64,000 bases of DNA from Craterostigma plantagineum (lineage: Eukaryota; Streptophyta; Magnoliopsida; Lamiales; Linderniaceae), in assembly GCA_027422505.1 (NCBI GenBank), contig JAPQWV010000416.1, positions 62,001 through 126,000 of the forward strand, given 5' to 3'. Below the pieces are notes generated by a model that searched no databases, was not told where the DNA came from, and saw only the letters and a program-made list of their open reading frames with translations. Positions 12,278 to 23,200 of the stretch are shown one piece after another (the first letter of the stretch is position 1; every line of letters begins with the position of its first letter). The position numbers and the translations under genes were made by a program.

Positions 12278-14515
12278 ATGTCGAATTCTCCTCCTCAACC
12301 AAATGTTGACCCAACATTCGACCCTAATCTTGTATTTCCAGTCCCTCTGCAAGTTATTCCAGGTCCTATGGAGATCGTGGTCTACACGGGGCCTTTTCAG
12401 CCGCACCGGCCAGCCAGACCACAGTCTCAGACCACCGGTGACCAAGCAGCGACGACGCAGCCCTCATCAGCGGTTCCCCCAGCAGCGAAACCTAGCCAAG
12501 AAACTCCAGCGACGATGCCAAGTCGAGATGATGATGATGATGTGCCTCTTGGAACCCGACTCCAATCGCTCCAAAAACGGCGAAGAAACCGCAGCGATGA
12601 AGCGCCGCCGAGCTCATCTGGTGCTATTCCAGAATCCGGAGCCCCAATTGGAAGTGACGAGCCGTCAGTGCCGAACCCTGAGACAGTGGGAACCCCTGTT
12701 TCTGCTGATCCTCGTTTTCCGGCCACAGTCGCTCCTAGACAACCAATTTCGCCGCCGGTCTTCAATTTCGCCGACGTACCGCTCGGTGCACCTCCACCTC
12801 AGTCGCGGCCTGTGCAAACAAGTCTGGTTGGAGGCGCTATCAACGTCACGGCAACGTCTCCAAACCCTCCTCCAGCACCTAAGTCTACACCTGCAATTCC
12901 GAGCACAAAAGCTGCTAAACCGACGAAGAAATCACGGCCAGGAATCTCCAAGAAGAAGTAGAGCAAAGCCCAGACGAAGCAGTCAGCTTCTGTGAAGAAG
13001 CGACGCAGCGGACGTATAAGACGAGCGCTGAACCCAACTTCCAACGCCGATGATCCCATCAATCTCTCCAGCGATTCGGTTGATACGATCGTCGACTCTA
13101 CGACATATGACAACTTCGACTCAGAGGTCTCAGACGAGGACTTCAAGCTCTCAGGGGGAGAAACTCCATCCTCTGCCACAGAGTCTTTTACCGCCTCAGA
13201 TCACTCACAGAGCATCGATGTTGTTGGGGCTGATCTTGCTGAAACTCTGGAATCTTTGAGGAAAAGGGTGGAGAAGCGCGCTGGTAAACGACCCATGAAG
13301 AGTGACGACCAGCCTTCGAAGCGTGCCAGGACTGACAGCTCCCCTCAACAAGATCAAAGTCACCGTGCCGTCTCACCAGTCCCAGCTCCAGATGAAGATG
13401 TTGAGTATGATGCTGACCCAACATTGGAGGATTCTGACTGGGAAGATCCACTGCCCGACCAGAAGTTCTACCGCACAGCCAATGCGGAGCTGTGGGATTC
13501 CATGAGTAGAAGACTCCTCAGAGTGGAAAGGGTGGTGGACGAAGAGAGCTTTAGGAAGCATGGTGTCTTGCAATTTCTCGAATCTCGTCACTTGGGCCGA
13601 ATGGTGAAAGAACTTGGGACGTACTGTGGATCAGTCGTCCGCGAGGTATATGCGAACCTTTTCTCTAATATAGCTGAAGTTAATTCTCGGAAGTATGGGA
13701 AGGTTTTTTTAAGGGGGAGACTTTATGATCTTTCATCTCGTGCTATAAATGAGTTTCTTGGAACGCCTGAAGTTGATATGGGCTATGAGTATGATAATGA
13801 TGAAGTGGTTAGATTCCTTACTGGAGGGAGAGTGTCTGTATGGAAGAAAAATTGTGCGAGTACTGCTTTAACTTCTTTATACTCAGTGTTGTTTAAGATT
13901 GGGGTCTTTAGTTGGCTGCCTACCTTGAATGATACACGGGTTACTGAGCAAATGGCGCATCTTCTGTACGCTCTTGGACGCAATCTGCCGCTGAACTGGG
14001 GAGAGATCATCCTCAAGCACATGTCTAATCAAGCGGAGAAGGTTAGCAAAGGGATTCTGCCATACCCTTCCATCATCTATGGAGTGTTGGTTCAAGGAGG
14101 GTTTCAACCCACTCGGAAGGATAAAGTAGTCACCCACAGGATGCCGTATGCCATTCAGCCAAGCCATCTTACAGGACCAGATAAGGTTGTAGATCTTCCT
14201 TGGCGCACACCAGAGCAGATTGCACACGATGTTGACCACGGTGTTGGGTCAACATCTCTGGCAGAGCAGGCTGTCCGAGTTCTTGACGAATCCATAGCGG
14301 CCTTGGTAGCTCAAAGGGATGCCCTGAAGAGATTCATTTCTTCCCAAAAAGGGGGAGATAGGGCAGAAGCAGCAGGAACTGAGAAGCCTAGAGCTGAAGA
14401 GCCAGAGCCAAGGGTCGAGCCGAGAAGTGATGAACAGGTTGGGACAAGCGGAGCAAGGATGAAAGAAGATCAGAGAGCTCAAGAAGTTGAACATCAAGAA
14501 GGAGAAGGAGAATAA
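12278..14515 (+). pseudogene. Sirevirus envelope-like ORF, one in-frame amber codon
   Basis: From the ATG at 12278 a single frame of 746 codons reaches 14515, interrupted only by TAG at 12959-12961. The first part is rich in Pro, Ser and Thr (nt 12290-12930) and then basic; the second part has an acidic linker, a folded region of about 170 residues (nt 13600-14130, LFSNIAEVN.., RLYDLSSRAINEFL, LPLNWGEIILKHM) resembling the putative plant transposon protein domain common in these ORFs, and a Glu/Arg-rich tail. Sirevirus ORFs at this place are called envelope-like by position; I see no clear signal peptide, and a fusion role is not shown here. The amber could be decay or readthrough; with pol also broken, decay is simpler. 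Confidence 0.8.
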
Positions 14516-14824
14516 GCTAGAGCAGCCGCTGAAGAAGAAGTTGTGCATGCGGTTTTTTTGGGCAGCCTTGTTTGCATGCCTAACTTCTTATTTCTCTGTG
14601 TGTGATTTATTTTGGACCATGTCTATTTCGTTCTTTTGCAGATGTGCTCATTTTCAGGACCTCTAAAAAGGCATTGTACTTTTTCTAGTACTTTGGATAG
14701 TTTTTGTTGCTATTCGGTCTTTGCATCTAACTCTAACCATTTTGCGTTTTGTGGTTGAGTTGGTGTGATCTTTAGGGGGAGCTTTGCTAAGGCTGACTTC
14801 TGCATTGGTTTTGGGAAGAAAGAT

Positions 14825-14837
14825 AAAAAGGGGGAGA
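14825..14837 (+). other. Polypurine tract of the Sirevirus
   Basis: AAAAAGGGGGAGA ends one base before the 3' LTR and would prime plus-strand synthesis. An identical tract occurs at 14346-14358 and shorter GGGGGAG tracts near 13154, 13713 and 14775. Confidence 0.9.
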
Positions 14838-14838
14838 T

Positions 14839-15618
14839 TGTTGATGTTGAGCATTCAACTGAAACAATGTTGGGTAACATTCTAGTCAACATCTGTTGGC
14901 CGAGAATGTTCCCTTTCCTAGTTTTATCTTTCATGCCCAAAACCTATTTTAATTATGACGTGGCATTTTTCTAGTGTTGTGCAGGTTATGGATAAGAGCT
15001 AGAACGGTTCAAACCGTGTAGAAAGAGTGTGGATAAGCTAGAGCAAAAATAGGAAGAGTGCATACTAAAAATAGGAGACTTGGAGCTCAAGTGAAGACCA
15101 AGCCTTTGGAGCTGACCAAGTCGATCTACAACGGTCACTAACTGTCCAGATACACTTAGTGGACGTTTGTGGACGTTGTGGGAAGTTGCTAAGACGTTGG
15201 AACAAGTCTTTCACAAGTCGAAGCACTATATAAGTCGAAAGACTTAACCGTTTGAAGTGAGGCTTTTGGGACGACGAACACGAGCGAAAATCGGAGCAGT
15301 TTGAGCGAGAGTTATTTTCTTGAAAGAGTTTTCTTTTTAGTCTAGTGGTTGCTGAATTCTTTATTGATTCGTAGGTTTTGGCTAGACTAGTTTTTGACTA
15401 TCTTTTTCGATAGTTTTTGTAATCCATCTTTCTAGTGGATCTTTACCCCTTGGGGCTCGCAGCAAGTTATTTGACTTGCTGCACAATTCATCGTGTGTGT
15501 TCGTTTCGTTTTTCCGCTGTGCGTACAAAAGATTAAGAACGAGTGTTAGCCTAACATCGTGTTCAACATCAGTATATTACTTAGCGATTTTTATCCATTG
15601 TGTACGGGACCCCCTTCA
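14839..15618 (+). repeat. Sirevirus 3' LTR
   Basis: A 780-bp copy of the 5' LTR. Visible differences include one inserted A in the TTCAAACCG stretch near 15010 and substitutions near 14882, 14983, 15018, 15195, 15292 and 15394. Confidence 0.93.
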
Positions 15619-15834
15619 CCAACCCAAATTATAGTTTTTTTGGGTATGTTTTTGTACCATATGGCGACGTACGGTAAGTCGTCGGAGTTATTACCAGGAG
15701 AGAAGAATCCCAGTTCGAAGTTTCCTTGCCGGGAGATTAATGTCTGGCCGGGAAATAGGGTTTGGTTGGCCGTTAAGGTATCCGTTACAGTGAAGAGATG
15801 AAGAGGAACGAAGGTGGACATGAGGAGTAGTAGA
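15619..15834 (-). pseudogene. RLK-A exon 1, 5' portion displaced by the Sirevirus
   Basis: This segment continues RLK-A exon 1 on the other side of the insertion, starting with the duplicated CCAAC. It encodes the end of the signal peptide and start of the B-lectin domain ([21 protein letters not shown]), matching RLK-B 18895-19110. Homology to RLK-B ends near 15834, so the first codons differ: an in-frame ATG at 15902 or an internal ATG could both open it. It belongs to the pseudogene at 3161-5210. Confidence 0.85.
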
Positions 15835-16095
15835 CATTCAAAGTCAAGGAAGGTGATCTTTTTGTGTTTTGTAATAAATCCATAGTTACTGCGATTTATC
15901 ATTGTAAGAGATTCAAAAGCGATGAATTATCGAGAAATTTGAAATGGATAACGTATCCGCCAATAAAACCTGGGATTCTATTTCACTTTTAACAATTCTT
16001 CTTTCAGGCATAATATTCATTACATGACATTTACACAAGCTGTTAAAATAACCATCTGTTTTAATCAATGAATGATTAGAAGAAGAAGAAGAAGC
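15835..16095. other. Spacer between RLK-A 5' end and RLK-B 3' end
   Basis: AT-rich, with no gene. It must contain a duplication breakpoint near 15834 and the 3' UTR and poly(A) signals of RLK-B; an AATAAA-like signal is not clear. Confidence 0.5.
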
Positions 16096-19000
16096 TCAGC
16101 GAGGTACTTCCATGGAAGTAAGAGTCATCTCATTTACGGAGCAAATTTCGGACGACTCTGCTAATCTCCCGACCGTAAAGGCGGGATGCTTAGGAACGGC
16201 TAACTCAATCTGTTCGTTGCTTAGCATCGCAACAACCTCAGAAATCAATGGCCTGTCCGAAGCAATTTCTTGAACGCAGAGAAGGCCTATTTGAACGAAT
16301 CTCCTCGTTATTGTAATAATAGAATCCGCCGAAGTATAACAACGATCTTCTAACAACGTCGAATCGATCAGTTCAAGAAAGCTCTCTGTTTCCCAGAGAT
16401 TCCACGCCTGTTGATTTAATTATTAGGTTAAGATCGACGTTTTTTTTTTTCTTAAAATTTATTGAATGGTAAAAGCGAAGTTGAAGAACCCTGCACGGTA
16501 TGGAACTTACGTATCCGAGAAGACTGAGATGCTCAGAATCGTAGAATCCTGCGTTTTTTCTTCCGCTGACGATCTCAAGCATCAGTACGCCGAAGCCGTA
16601 CACGTCTGATTTTACGGAGAAAATGCCGTGCATGGCGTATTCAGGGGACATGTACCCACTGCATGGAATAATGGAAGTAAGAAAAAAAAAATTAAGAGAA
16701 GAGGACGAATAATTAAACATATCGTTGATGTGTTTTGAATTGACTATTCGCTTACAAAGTACCGACGATCCGATTAGTGTTTGCCTGAGAGTCGTTTTTT
16801 CCTCCGAAAATTCTCGCCATGCCGAAATCGGAGATTTTGGGATTCATCTCTTCGTCTAAAAGGATATTACTGGCTTTTAAATCTCGGTGGACGATTCTCA
16901 GCCGCGAATAGTGGTGAAGGTAGAGAACCCCTTGAGCGACTCCCTGAATGATCTCTAAACGCTTCGTCCAGCTCAGCGACGCTTTTCTGTTCGAATCTGC
17001 GCTTTCAATGACGAATTAAAACCCTATTAGCAGATTTTTCCATCGACGAGAGACAAAAGAAAAAAGAAAGGAAAAGAAAATGACGAACCGAAGAGGAAGA
17101 AATCCAAGCTTTTGTTTTTCATGAACTCGTAGATCAAAATCTTCTCGTCGTTTTCGATACAGCATCCTAAGATCCCGACGAGGTTTGTGTGCTGAAGCTT
17201 TGCGATGAGCTCAATCTCAGTCTTGAACTCTTCCAAGCCTTGTCCCGATTTTCTCGAGAGCCTTTTTATCGCCACGAATTTTCCATTCTTCAGTTCGCCC
17301 TGAGAATTTATTTATTTTTGTTTTTTGCGAAATCTGCTTAACTTTCTAGTGAGTTGAGAAAGACATAATGGCGCGCCTCGAAAGAAAACATGGCATTTTT
17401 TATTACCTTGTAAACTGGTCCGAATCCGCCCTCTCCCAATTTGTTTTCCACGGAAAAGTTATTCGTTGCCATGGCTACGCTCGAAAAGCTGAATATCGGC
17501 AACTCATATCTGTTTTTCTCGCGTTCTTTCTTATTTACGGCCTTTCCGTTTTCTGATTCGTTCGAGCTAATGTCAAGCAGCAACAAATCTTGATACTCTC
17601 TGCCATTAGCTGCGATAAAAATAGACGCCAGTGAATCGATCAGAAAATCAAGAATATACGACGTTCTTTATGGACTTCCTCCGCAAATACCATACACGAA
17701 AAGCGCAAATCATTACCGCCAACGCCGCAATAGGCGAGATTATGATCATAGGAAGAAGCAAACGTCTCTTCCCTGTAAACAAAAGCAAATCAAATCAAGG
17801 AAAATTGGGACTATTATTCTCCTCAGTTACGACGAGCAAAAACGATTATGATCTTACGCCTTTTAGAAGAAGCGGTGGCGGCGTTTACTTTGATAAATAG
17901 CTCGGTGACGGCGTAGCTCTTCATGTACAATGGCGTATTCATATCGACGATATCTCCCATGAACATCAAGCAACTACCTAGGCTATCGTAAGCGTACGCC
18001 TGGCAAGTGCAATTGTCCGAACAAGAAAACTGGCAAATTCTGTCATTTCGAACTTCCATGGATTCAGGGTTTTCAGGCAATTTTACGTCTGAAACCCTAA
18101 GATACTCATATTCATCAGCTTTATTGCAGTAAAATGGACTCTTTCTAACGCACCCCCCGGAGAAATTGAATGAATTCCAAGCTCTTTCGTCCTTGGGCGA
18201 AAATCCCGCCAAGCAAGCGCAGGGCGGCGCATTTGCAATGCTGCAAATTGCGTTAGCCCCACATCTATTGTAAGTAGTGCATTCGTCTGAAGGCTGCTTC
18301 CAATAGGCTGCCCATTTTTGCAATTCAGTTGACCATACGTAGAAAGTCAGCAGCCCATCGAAGCGTATCTCAATCCTGGACGCCGGAGACTCGCCGGAGA
18401 AGTTGAAGGTTAGGTAACCGCTGCCTTCGTCGCCGGCGCTGCTCATGACGTGGGTGAAGTTGAAAAGCGGCTGCGCCGACGGGTATGAGAATGTCCCCGC
18501 CGGCAGAATACTGCTCCTCCACACCAGCGCCGAGCTGCTGAGGTTGCTGGCGATGAGCTGTTTGTCCCTCGACATTCCGAAGGAACAACCGCCGGTGGAA
18601 GGGTCGCCGGGACTTTTCCAAGAAACCAGCTTTGCTTCGCCGGCGGAAGAGAGGCCAAACCCTAGACTGGCGCCGGGCAGCCAATTGTCAGTCGGGTAAT
18701 CGAAGCTCTGCCATATGGTCTGAGAGGCGTTTCTGAGGACGAAATTGCCGTTGTCGAGAATCGTCGCCGAGGTGACGCCGGATCTGTTGCTGATTTTGAC
18801 CCATTTTGAGTTGAAACTGAGCGTCAAGAAACCATCTTCTCGGGTGATCGACAGAAGGCTGTTTTGAGAAGCGGTGGCTGGGTTGTCCCTATTTCCAACC
18901 CAAATTACAGTTTTTTTGGGTATGTTTTTGTACCATATGCCGACGTACGGTAAGTCGTCGGAGTTATTACCAGGAGAGAAGAATCCCAGTTCGAAGTTTC

Positions 19001-19136
19001 CTTGCCGGGAGATTAATGTCTGGCCGGGAACTAGGGTTTGGTTGGCCGTTAAGGTATCCGTTACAGTGCAGAGATGAAGAGGAACGAAGGTGGACATGAG
19101 GAGTAGTAGACATTTTGAAGCTAGTAAGTGCATCAT
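16096..19136 (-). CDS. RLK-B: G-type lectin S-receptor-like Ser/Thr kinase, possible splice lesion
   Basis: Exons: 17858-19136, about 17663-17772, 17407-17609, 17089-17299, 16756-16996, 16511-16658, 16096-16407; about 830 residues. Exon 1 encodes a signal peptide ([15 protein letters not shown]), B-lectin domain, EGF-like region ([13 protein letters not shown]) and PAN region ([14 protein letters not shown]); exon 2 the membrane span; exons 3-7 a kinase with [32 protein letters not shown] and SPEYAM, so catalytic residues are present. The family acts at the plasma membrane in self/non-self or pathogen signalling; no ligand can be named. Oddity: relative to RLK-A, 32 bp are missing at the end of exon 2 (near 17662), removing AAG-GTGTGG. 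The nearest GT (17661-17662) would shift the frame into exon 3; use of a later AG (CAGAGAG before TAT, near 17596) would restore it. Function is therefore uncertain. A copia element lies 180 bp upstream. Confidence 0.75.
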
Positions 19137-19310
19137 CGTCGTCCTAGATTTTGTCCGATCACTTTCTTCTGAGTAAGAGAGAGAATGTTGATATGGTTTG
19201 TGAAGGCTTTTTCTTTGGTCTTACGAAGGAAAAGAAAATAATGTGTGGCAAATTTTCTTACACATCTAGAAAAAAAACTGTTTCTTGATTGGAAATGGGA
19301 ACTTGGGGAA
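19137..19310 (-). promoter_or_regulatory. Residual proximal promoter and 5' UTR of RLK-B
   Basis: Only 174 bp separate the RLK-B ATG from the copia target site at 19311. The former distal promoter now lies beyond 26295, almost 7 kb away. No clear TATA box is visible. Confidence 0.5.
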
Positions 19311-19315
19311 GTATT
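19311..19315. repeat. Target-site duplication GTATT
   Basis: GTATT flanks the left LTR and is repeated at 26291-26295 after the right LTR. Confidence 0.9.
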
Positions 19316-19849
19316 TGTTGGAATCCGTGACCGTATGGATCCGAAAAACTTTAACCTTGATTGGATTAATTAAGGCGAAAACTAAGTACAGCGGAATAGA
19401 AAACGTACCTGAGAATTCCATAGCGTTCTTGACGAGAACAGGGTATGTGGATCTTCCAAGTACGTGTACGCGAAACCTTTAGCTCGGGGAAGATGGGTAC
19501 CCCAAGGATCCTTAGACAGTCGCTAGGGTTTTATGAGACGACGGCTGTGTGTTTCGTTGTACAGCACTTAGGGACCACACCCATATTTATAGATGTCATA
19601 ATGGGTTGGCCCGTTAATAAGCCCATCAGATATTTACGTTCCAGCCCCCAGGAATTCTACACAATTATTAATTAACCCCACACATCTTATTTAATTGCGA
19701 CAGACCCCCTTAAATTTAATTGATCACCGAATGGGTCCTTTAACTTAATTACAATATTTGGCATACGACTAATACCACAATACATGTACGTCTACATGTC
19801 CGAACGTTATTGTGCTTGGAATACGTAGTCGAATAGTCCCAACCTTACA
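19316..19849 (-). repeat. Copia 3' LTR
   Basis: 534 bp, TGTTGGAA..CCTTACA on the plus strand. Differs from the partner mainly at AAGGATCCTTAGAC (near 19505) versus AAGGGTCAGAC and by one G/A near 19612. Confidence 0.93.
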
Positions 19850-19863
19850 ATCTCCCACTGGAC
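19850..19863 (-). other. Polypurine tract of the copia element
   Basis: On the minus strand CCAGTGGGAGAT directly precedes the 3' LTR, the expected site for plus-strand priming. Confidence 0.8.
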
Positions 19864-20273
19864 TATAAGACGTATTTATCAAATAAGCACCCTTCGTCGT
19901 ATACTAAATATCGTACCGAATATAGCTATAACCAAAGTGTCGCATATGAAATCAATCTCGTCCATCAATATTGTCGATGCAAGAACTAAAGGGGTAGTCG
20001 TTATACATATATCGTAACTCAACCCACAATAATCACGAACACCAACTCCATCGAATGACATAGATCAAGTGTGGACGTGTAGCATGGAAATTACATGCTC
20101 AGTTGATCATGCATGCCTATTTCCAACTGGTCCTACTTTAGTGAGATCAGAATTCAGAGATAAACTAATGGATATCTAAAAACCCAAATGTCATGACATA
20201 AACATGTATTAAAGAAACTTTATTAAATAATCATTAAACACAGAATTTACAGAATCCACGATAAGACATAAAC
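19864..20273 (-). other. Copia non-coding tail between gag-pol stop and PPT
   Basis: About 410 bp without a supported ORF; ordinary for copia elements. Confidence 0.6.
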
Positions 20274-23200
20274 TTAATTCGTCACACCCATACGAGCAAC
20301 ATGCCCATGAAATATAGCGGGTGCTAACGCTTTAGTAAGTGGATCTGCAATCATAAAATCTGTTCCTATATGCTCAATGATTATATATCCACTCTGAACT
20401 CGTTCTTTCACAACCAGGAACTTAATGTCTATGTGCTTAGACCTGGAAGAGCTCCTGTTGTTATTGGAATACAGGACCGCCGAATTGTTGTCACATAATA
20501 GCTTTATTGGTCGTTCAACAGAATTGACAACTTTGAGTCCTGTCACTAAGTTGCGCAGCCAAACAGCCTGGTTGGAGGCCTCGTAGCAAGCTACAAATTC
20601 TGCCTCCATCGTAGATGAAGCGATAAGTGTCTGTTTGACACTTTTCCACGAAATCTCTCCCCCAGCCAGCATAAAAACATAACCAGATGTCGATTTGCGG
20701 CTGTCCAGGCATCCGGCAAAATCAGAGTCACAATACCCAATGATCTCTAAATACTCTGACTTTCTGTATGTGAGCATATAATCCTTCGTCTTTTGAAGAT
20801 ATCGAAAGACCCTTTTGGCTGCTACCCAATGTTCTCTACCCGGATTGCTTTGGTATCGACCAAGCATTCCTACGATGAACGCCAAATCAGGTCTGGTGCA
20901 AACCTGTGCGTACATTAAACTTCCCACTGCCGACGCATATGGTATATCCTTCATGTGCTTGGATTCCAAAATATTATCCGGACACTGTTTGAGGCTGAAC
21001 TTATCACCTTTTGAGACTGGAGTGTCATGTGGACGACAATTTTCCATGCTAAACCTTTGCAGTACCTTTTCGATGTAGCTCTTTTGTGATAACCCAAGAG
21101 TTCCCCGTGAGCGATCACGGTGAATCTGGATCCCTAATACAAAAGAAGCTTCCCCAAGATCTTTCATGTCAAAATGACCCGAAAGAAATCTCTTGGTGTC
21201 CCGAAGTAAATTAACATCGCTGCTAGCTAGTAAAATGTCGTCTACGTATAAGACCAAAAAGATAAACCTGCTCCCACTGAATTTGTGATACACACAGTCC
21301 TCAACAGAGTTAGCCTCAAAACCGAACGAGGTGATAGTCTGATGAAACTTTTGGTACCACTGACGAGAAGCCTGCTTGAGTCCGTAGATGGATTTCTTTA
21401 GTTTACAGACCAGTGGGCTAGATTTGTCCGAAGCTAAGCCCTCTGGCTGCAACATATATATAGTTTCCTCGAGATCTCCATTGAGGAAAGCTGTCTTTAC
21501 GTCCATTTGATGCAACTCAAGGTCAAAATGTGCCACAAGCGCCATAATAATTCTAAAAGAGTCTTTCGATGAAACTGGAGAGAAAGTCTCTTTATAATCT
21601 ATGCCTTCCCTCTGAGTAAATCCTTTCGCGACAAGACGAGCTTTATATCTCTCAATGTTACCCAGTGAATCCCGTTTGGTTTTAAATACCCATTTGCAAC
21701 CAATCGGTTTCACGCCTTCAGGTAACGAGACGAGATCCCAAACGTCGTTGTCCTTCATGGATTGGATTTCCTCCTTTATGGCATTGGTCCATTCGCGAGC
21801 CTTAGAGCTTTCCATTGCATCTTGATAAGTGAAGGGATCATCTCCCACTAAATCAATGGTATCCTCATGCTCGTGAAGAAATACAACGTAATCATCCGGA
21901 ATTGCATTTCTTCTTTCTCGCGTTGACCTCCGTAGAGGCGCTGGTTCAATCTGAGGTTCATGAGTTTGTACTTGATGATTATCTTCAGCTTCACCTTCAT
22001 AAGGCTGATCGTGATGAACAGCTACAGGTGAAGTATGCTGATCCATTAGAGGAACGATTTCTTCTTCGTCTATATCTCGAGGTCGGATAACCATAGGGAC
22101 AAAAATTTCATCCTGACCGACCTGAGCTGTATGAAGAGGAATTTCTGAACCCTCTTCTTCGAATAGAAAATCGTTTCGATTATCCTTATCCTCCCCAAAC
22201 TCAAGATCCTCAAAGAACCTGGCATTTCCTGTCTCGAAAAATGTTCTTGATGTGGGATCATAAAATTTATAGCCTCGTGATTTTTCCGGATAACCTACGA
22301 AGTAGCTACTAACAGTCCTTGAGTCCAATTTCTTCTCACCCGGCCTATAAGGCCGTGCCTCAGTAGGACATCCCCAAACTCGTAAATGCCTAAGAACGGG
22401 CCTTTTACCCGTCCATAACTCGTAAGGGGTACTGTTCGTAGCTTTAGTAGGGACTCTATTAAGAATGTAGGCTGCGGTTCTTAATGCGTCGCCCCAGAGA
22501 GAGTGAGGTAAAGTCGTACGAGCAATCATACTCCTCACCATATCCTGAAGGGTTCTGTTTCGTCTCTCAGCAACACCGTTCATATTTGGACTTCCTGGCA
22601 TGGTGTACTGAGGGACGATCCCACACTCCTCTAGAAACTTAGCAAACGGTCCTGGACGTTGTTCACCTGATCCGTCATACCTTCCGTAGTATTCTCCACC
22701 ACGGTCGGATCTGACAGCCTTAATCGTTTTGCCGTGTCGATTTTCGACTTCGGCTTTAAACGCCTTAAAAACGTCAAGTGCTTCAGACTTCTCATGGATT
22801 AGGTACAAATACCCATAACGAGAGTAATCGTCAATGAACGTGATAAAGTAGCGTTGTCCATTCCAAGAAGCCGTAGGGAATGGACCACACACATCCGTAT
22901 GAATCAGTTCTAAGACTTCCTTAGCTCTCTCAGCATTTAATTTTCTTTTATTTGTTGTTTTACCCTTTATACACTCGATGCATAAATGATCTCCGGATTT
23001 ATCAAGTGTTTCCAGAATTCCATCAGACACAAGCTTATCAATTCTCCTTTCGGATATATGACCCAAACGCTTATGCCACAGACCAAATGAATTCTCGGAT
23101 GGTAACTTGCGCTTAATTCCTCTAGTTTCTACATTATGGGACTCTTCGTAGTTTACTGTATCAAGTAGATATAGATTATCATGTTCAGATAAGTTACTGG

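Larger units (their letters stand above)
5239..14880. repeat. Dispersed palindrome ATGTTG-nnn-CAACAT in the Sirevirus
   Basis: Copies read by eye: 5239-5252, 6836-6850 (ATGTTGGCCCAACAT, perfect dyad), 7178-7192, 7840-7853, 8570-8582, 9380-9394, 10479-10492, 11155-11169, 11634-11648, 12303-12317, 13410-13424, 14241-14255, 14867-14880. They lie in both LTRs, gag, pol, spacer and env-like ORF. In coding DNA several are read in the same phase as Val-[Asp/Glu/Gly]-Pro-Thr. Sireviruses are known for repeated palindromic motifs in non-coding regions; spread into coding DNA is discussed in the findings. Confidence 0.85.
5211..15618 (+). mobile_element. Complete Sirevirus-type Ty1/copia LTR retrotransposon
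   Basis: The 10,408-bp element is bounded by TG..CA LTRs and a 5-bp target duplication. Order: LTR, PBS, gag-pol, non-coding spacer with repeats, envelope-like ORF, PPT, LTR. Two CCHC knuckles in a long gag, an acidic stretch after the first, integrase before reverse transcriptase, an additional ORF after pol and several polypurine tracts match the Sirevirus lineage of copia elements. The two LTRs differ at about seven positions over 780 bp, so insertion is recent. This copy is not autonomous: pol has two frameshifts and the env-like ORF an amber codon. It sits antisense in exon 1 of RLK-A. Confidence 0.93.

Noticed and set aside
12303..12995. 230-codon ORF in the second frame of the env-like region
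   Set aside because: Out-of-frame shadow of the Pro-rich N-part; composition is Arg/Gln/Leu-rich as expected from shifted proline codons.
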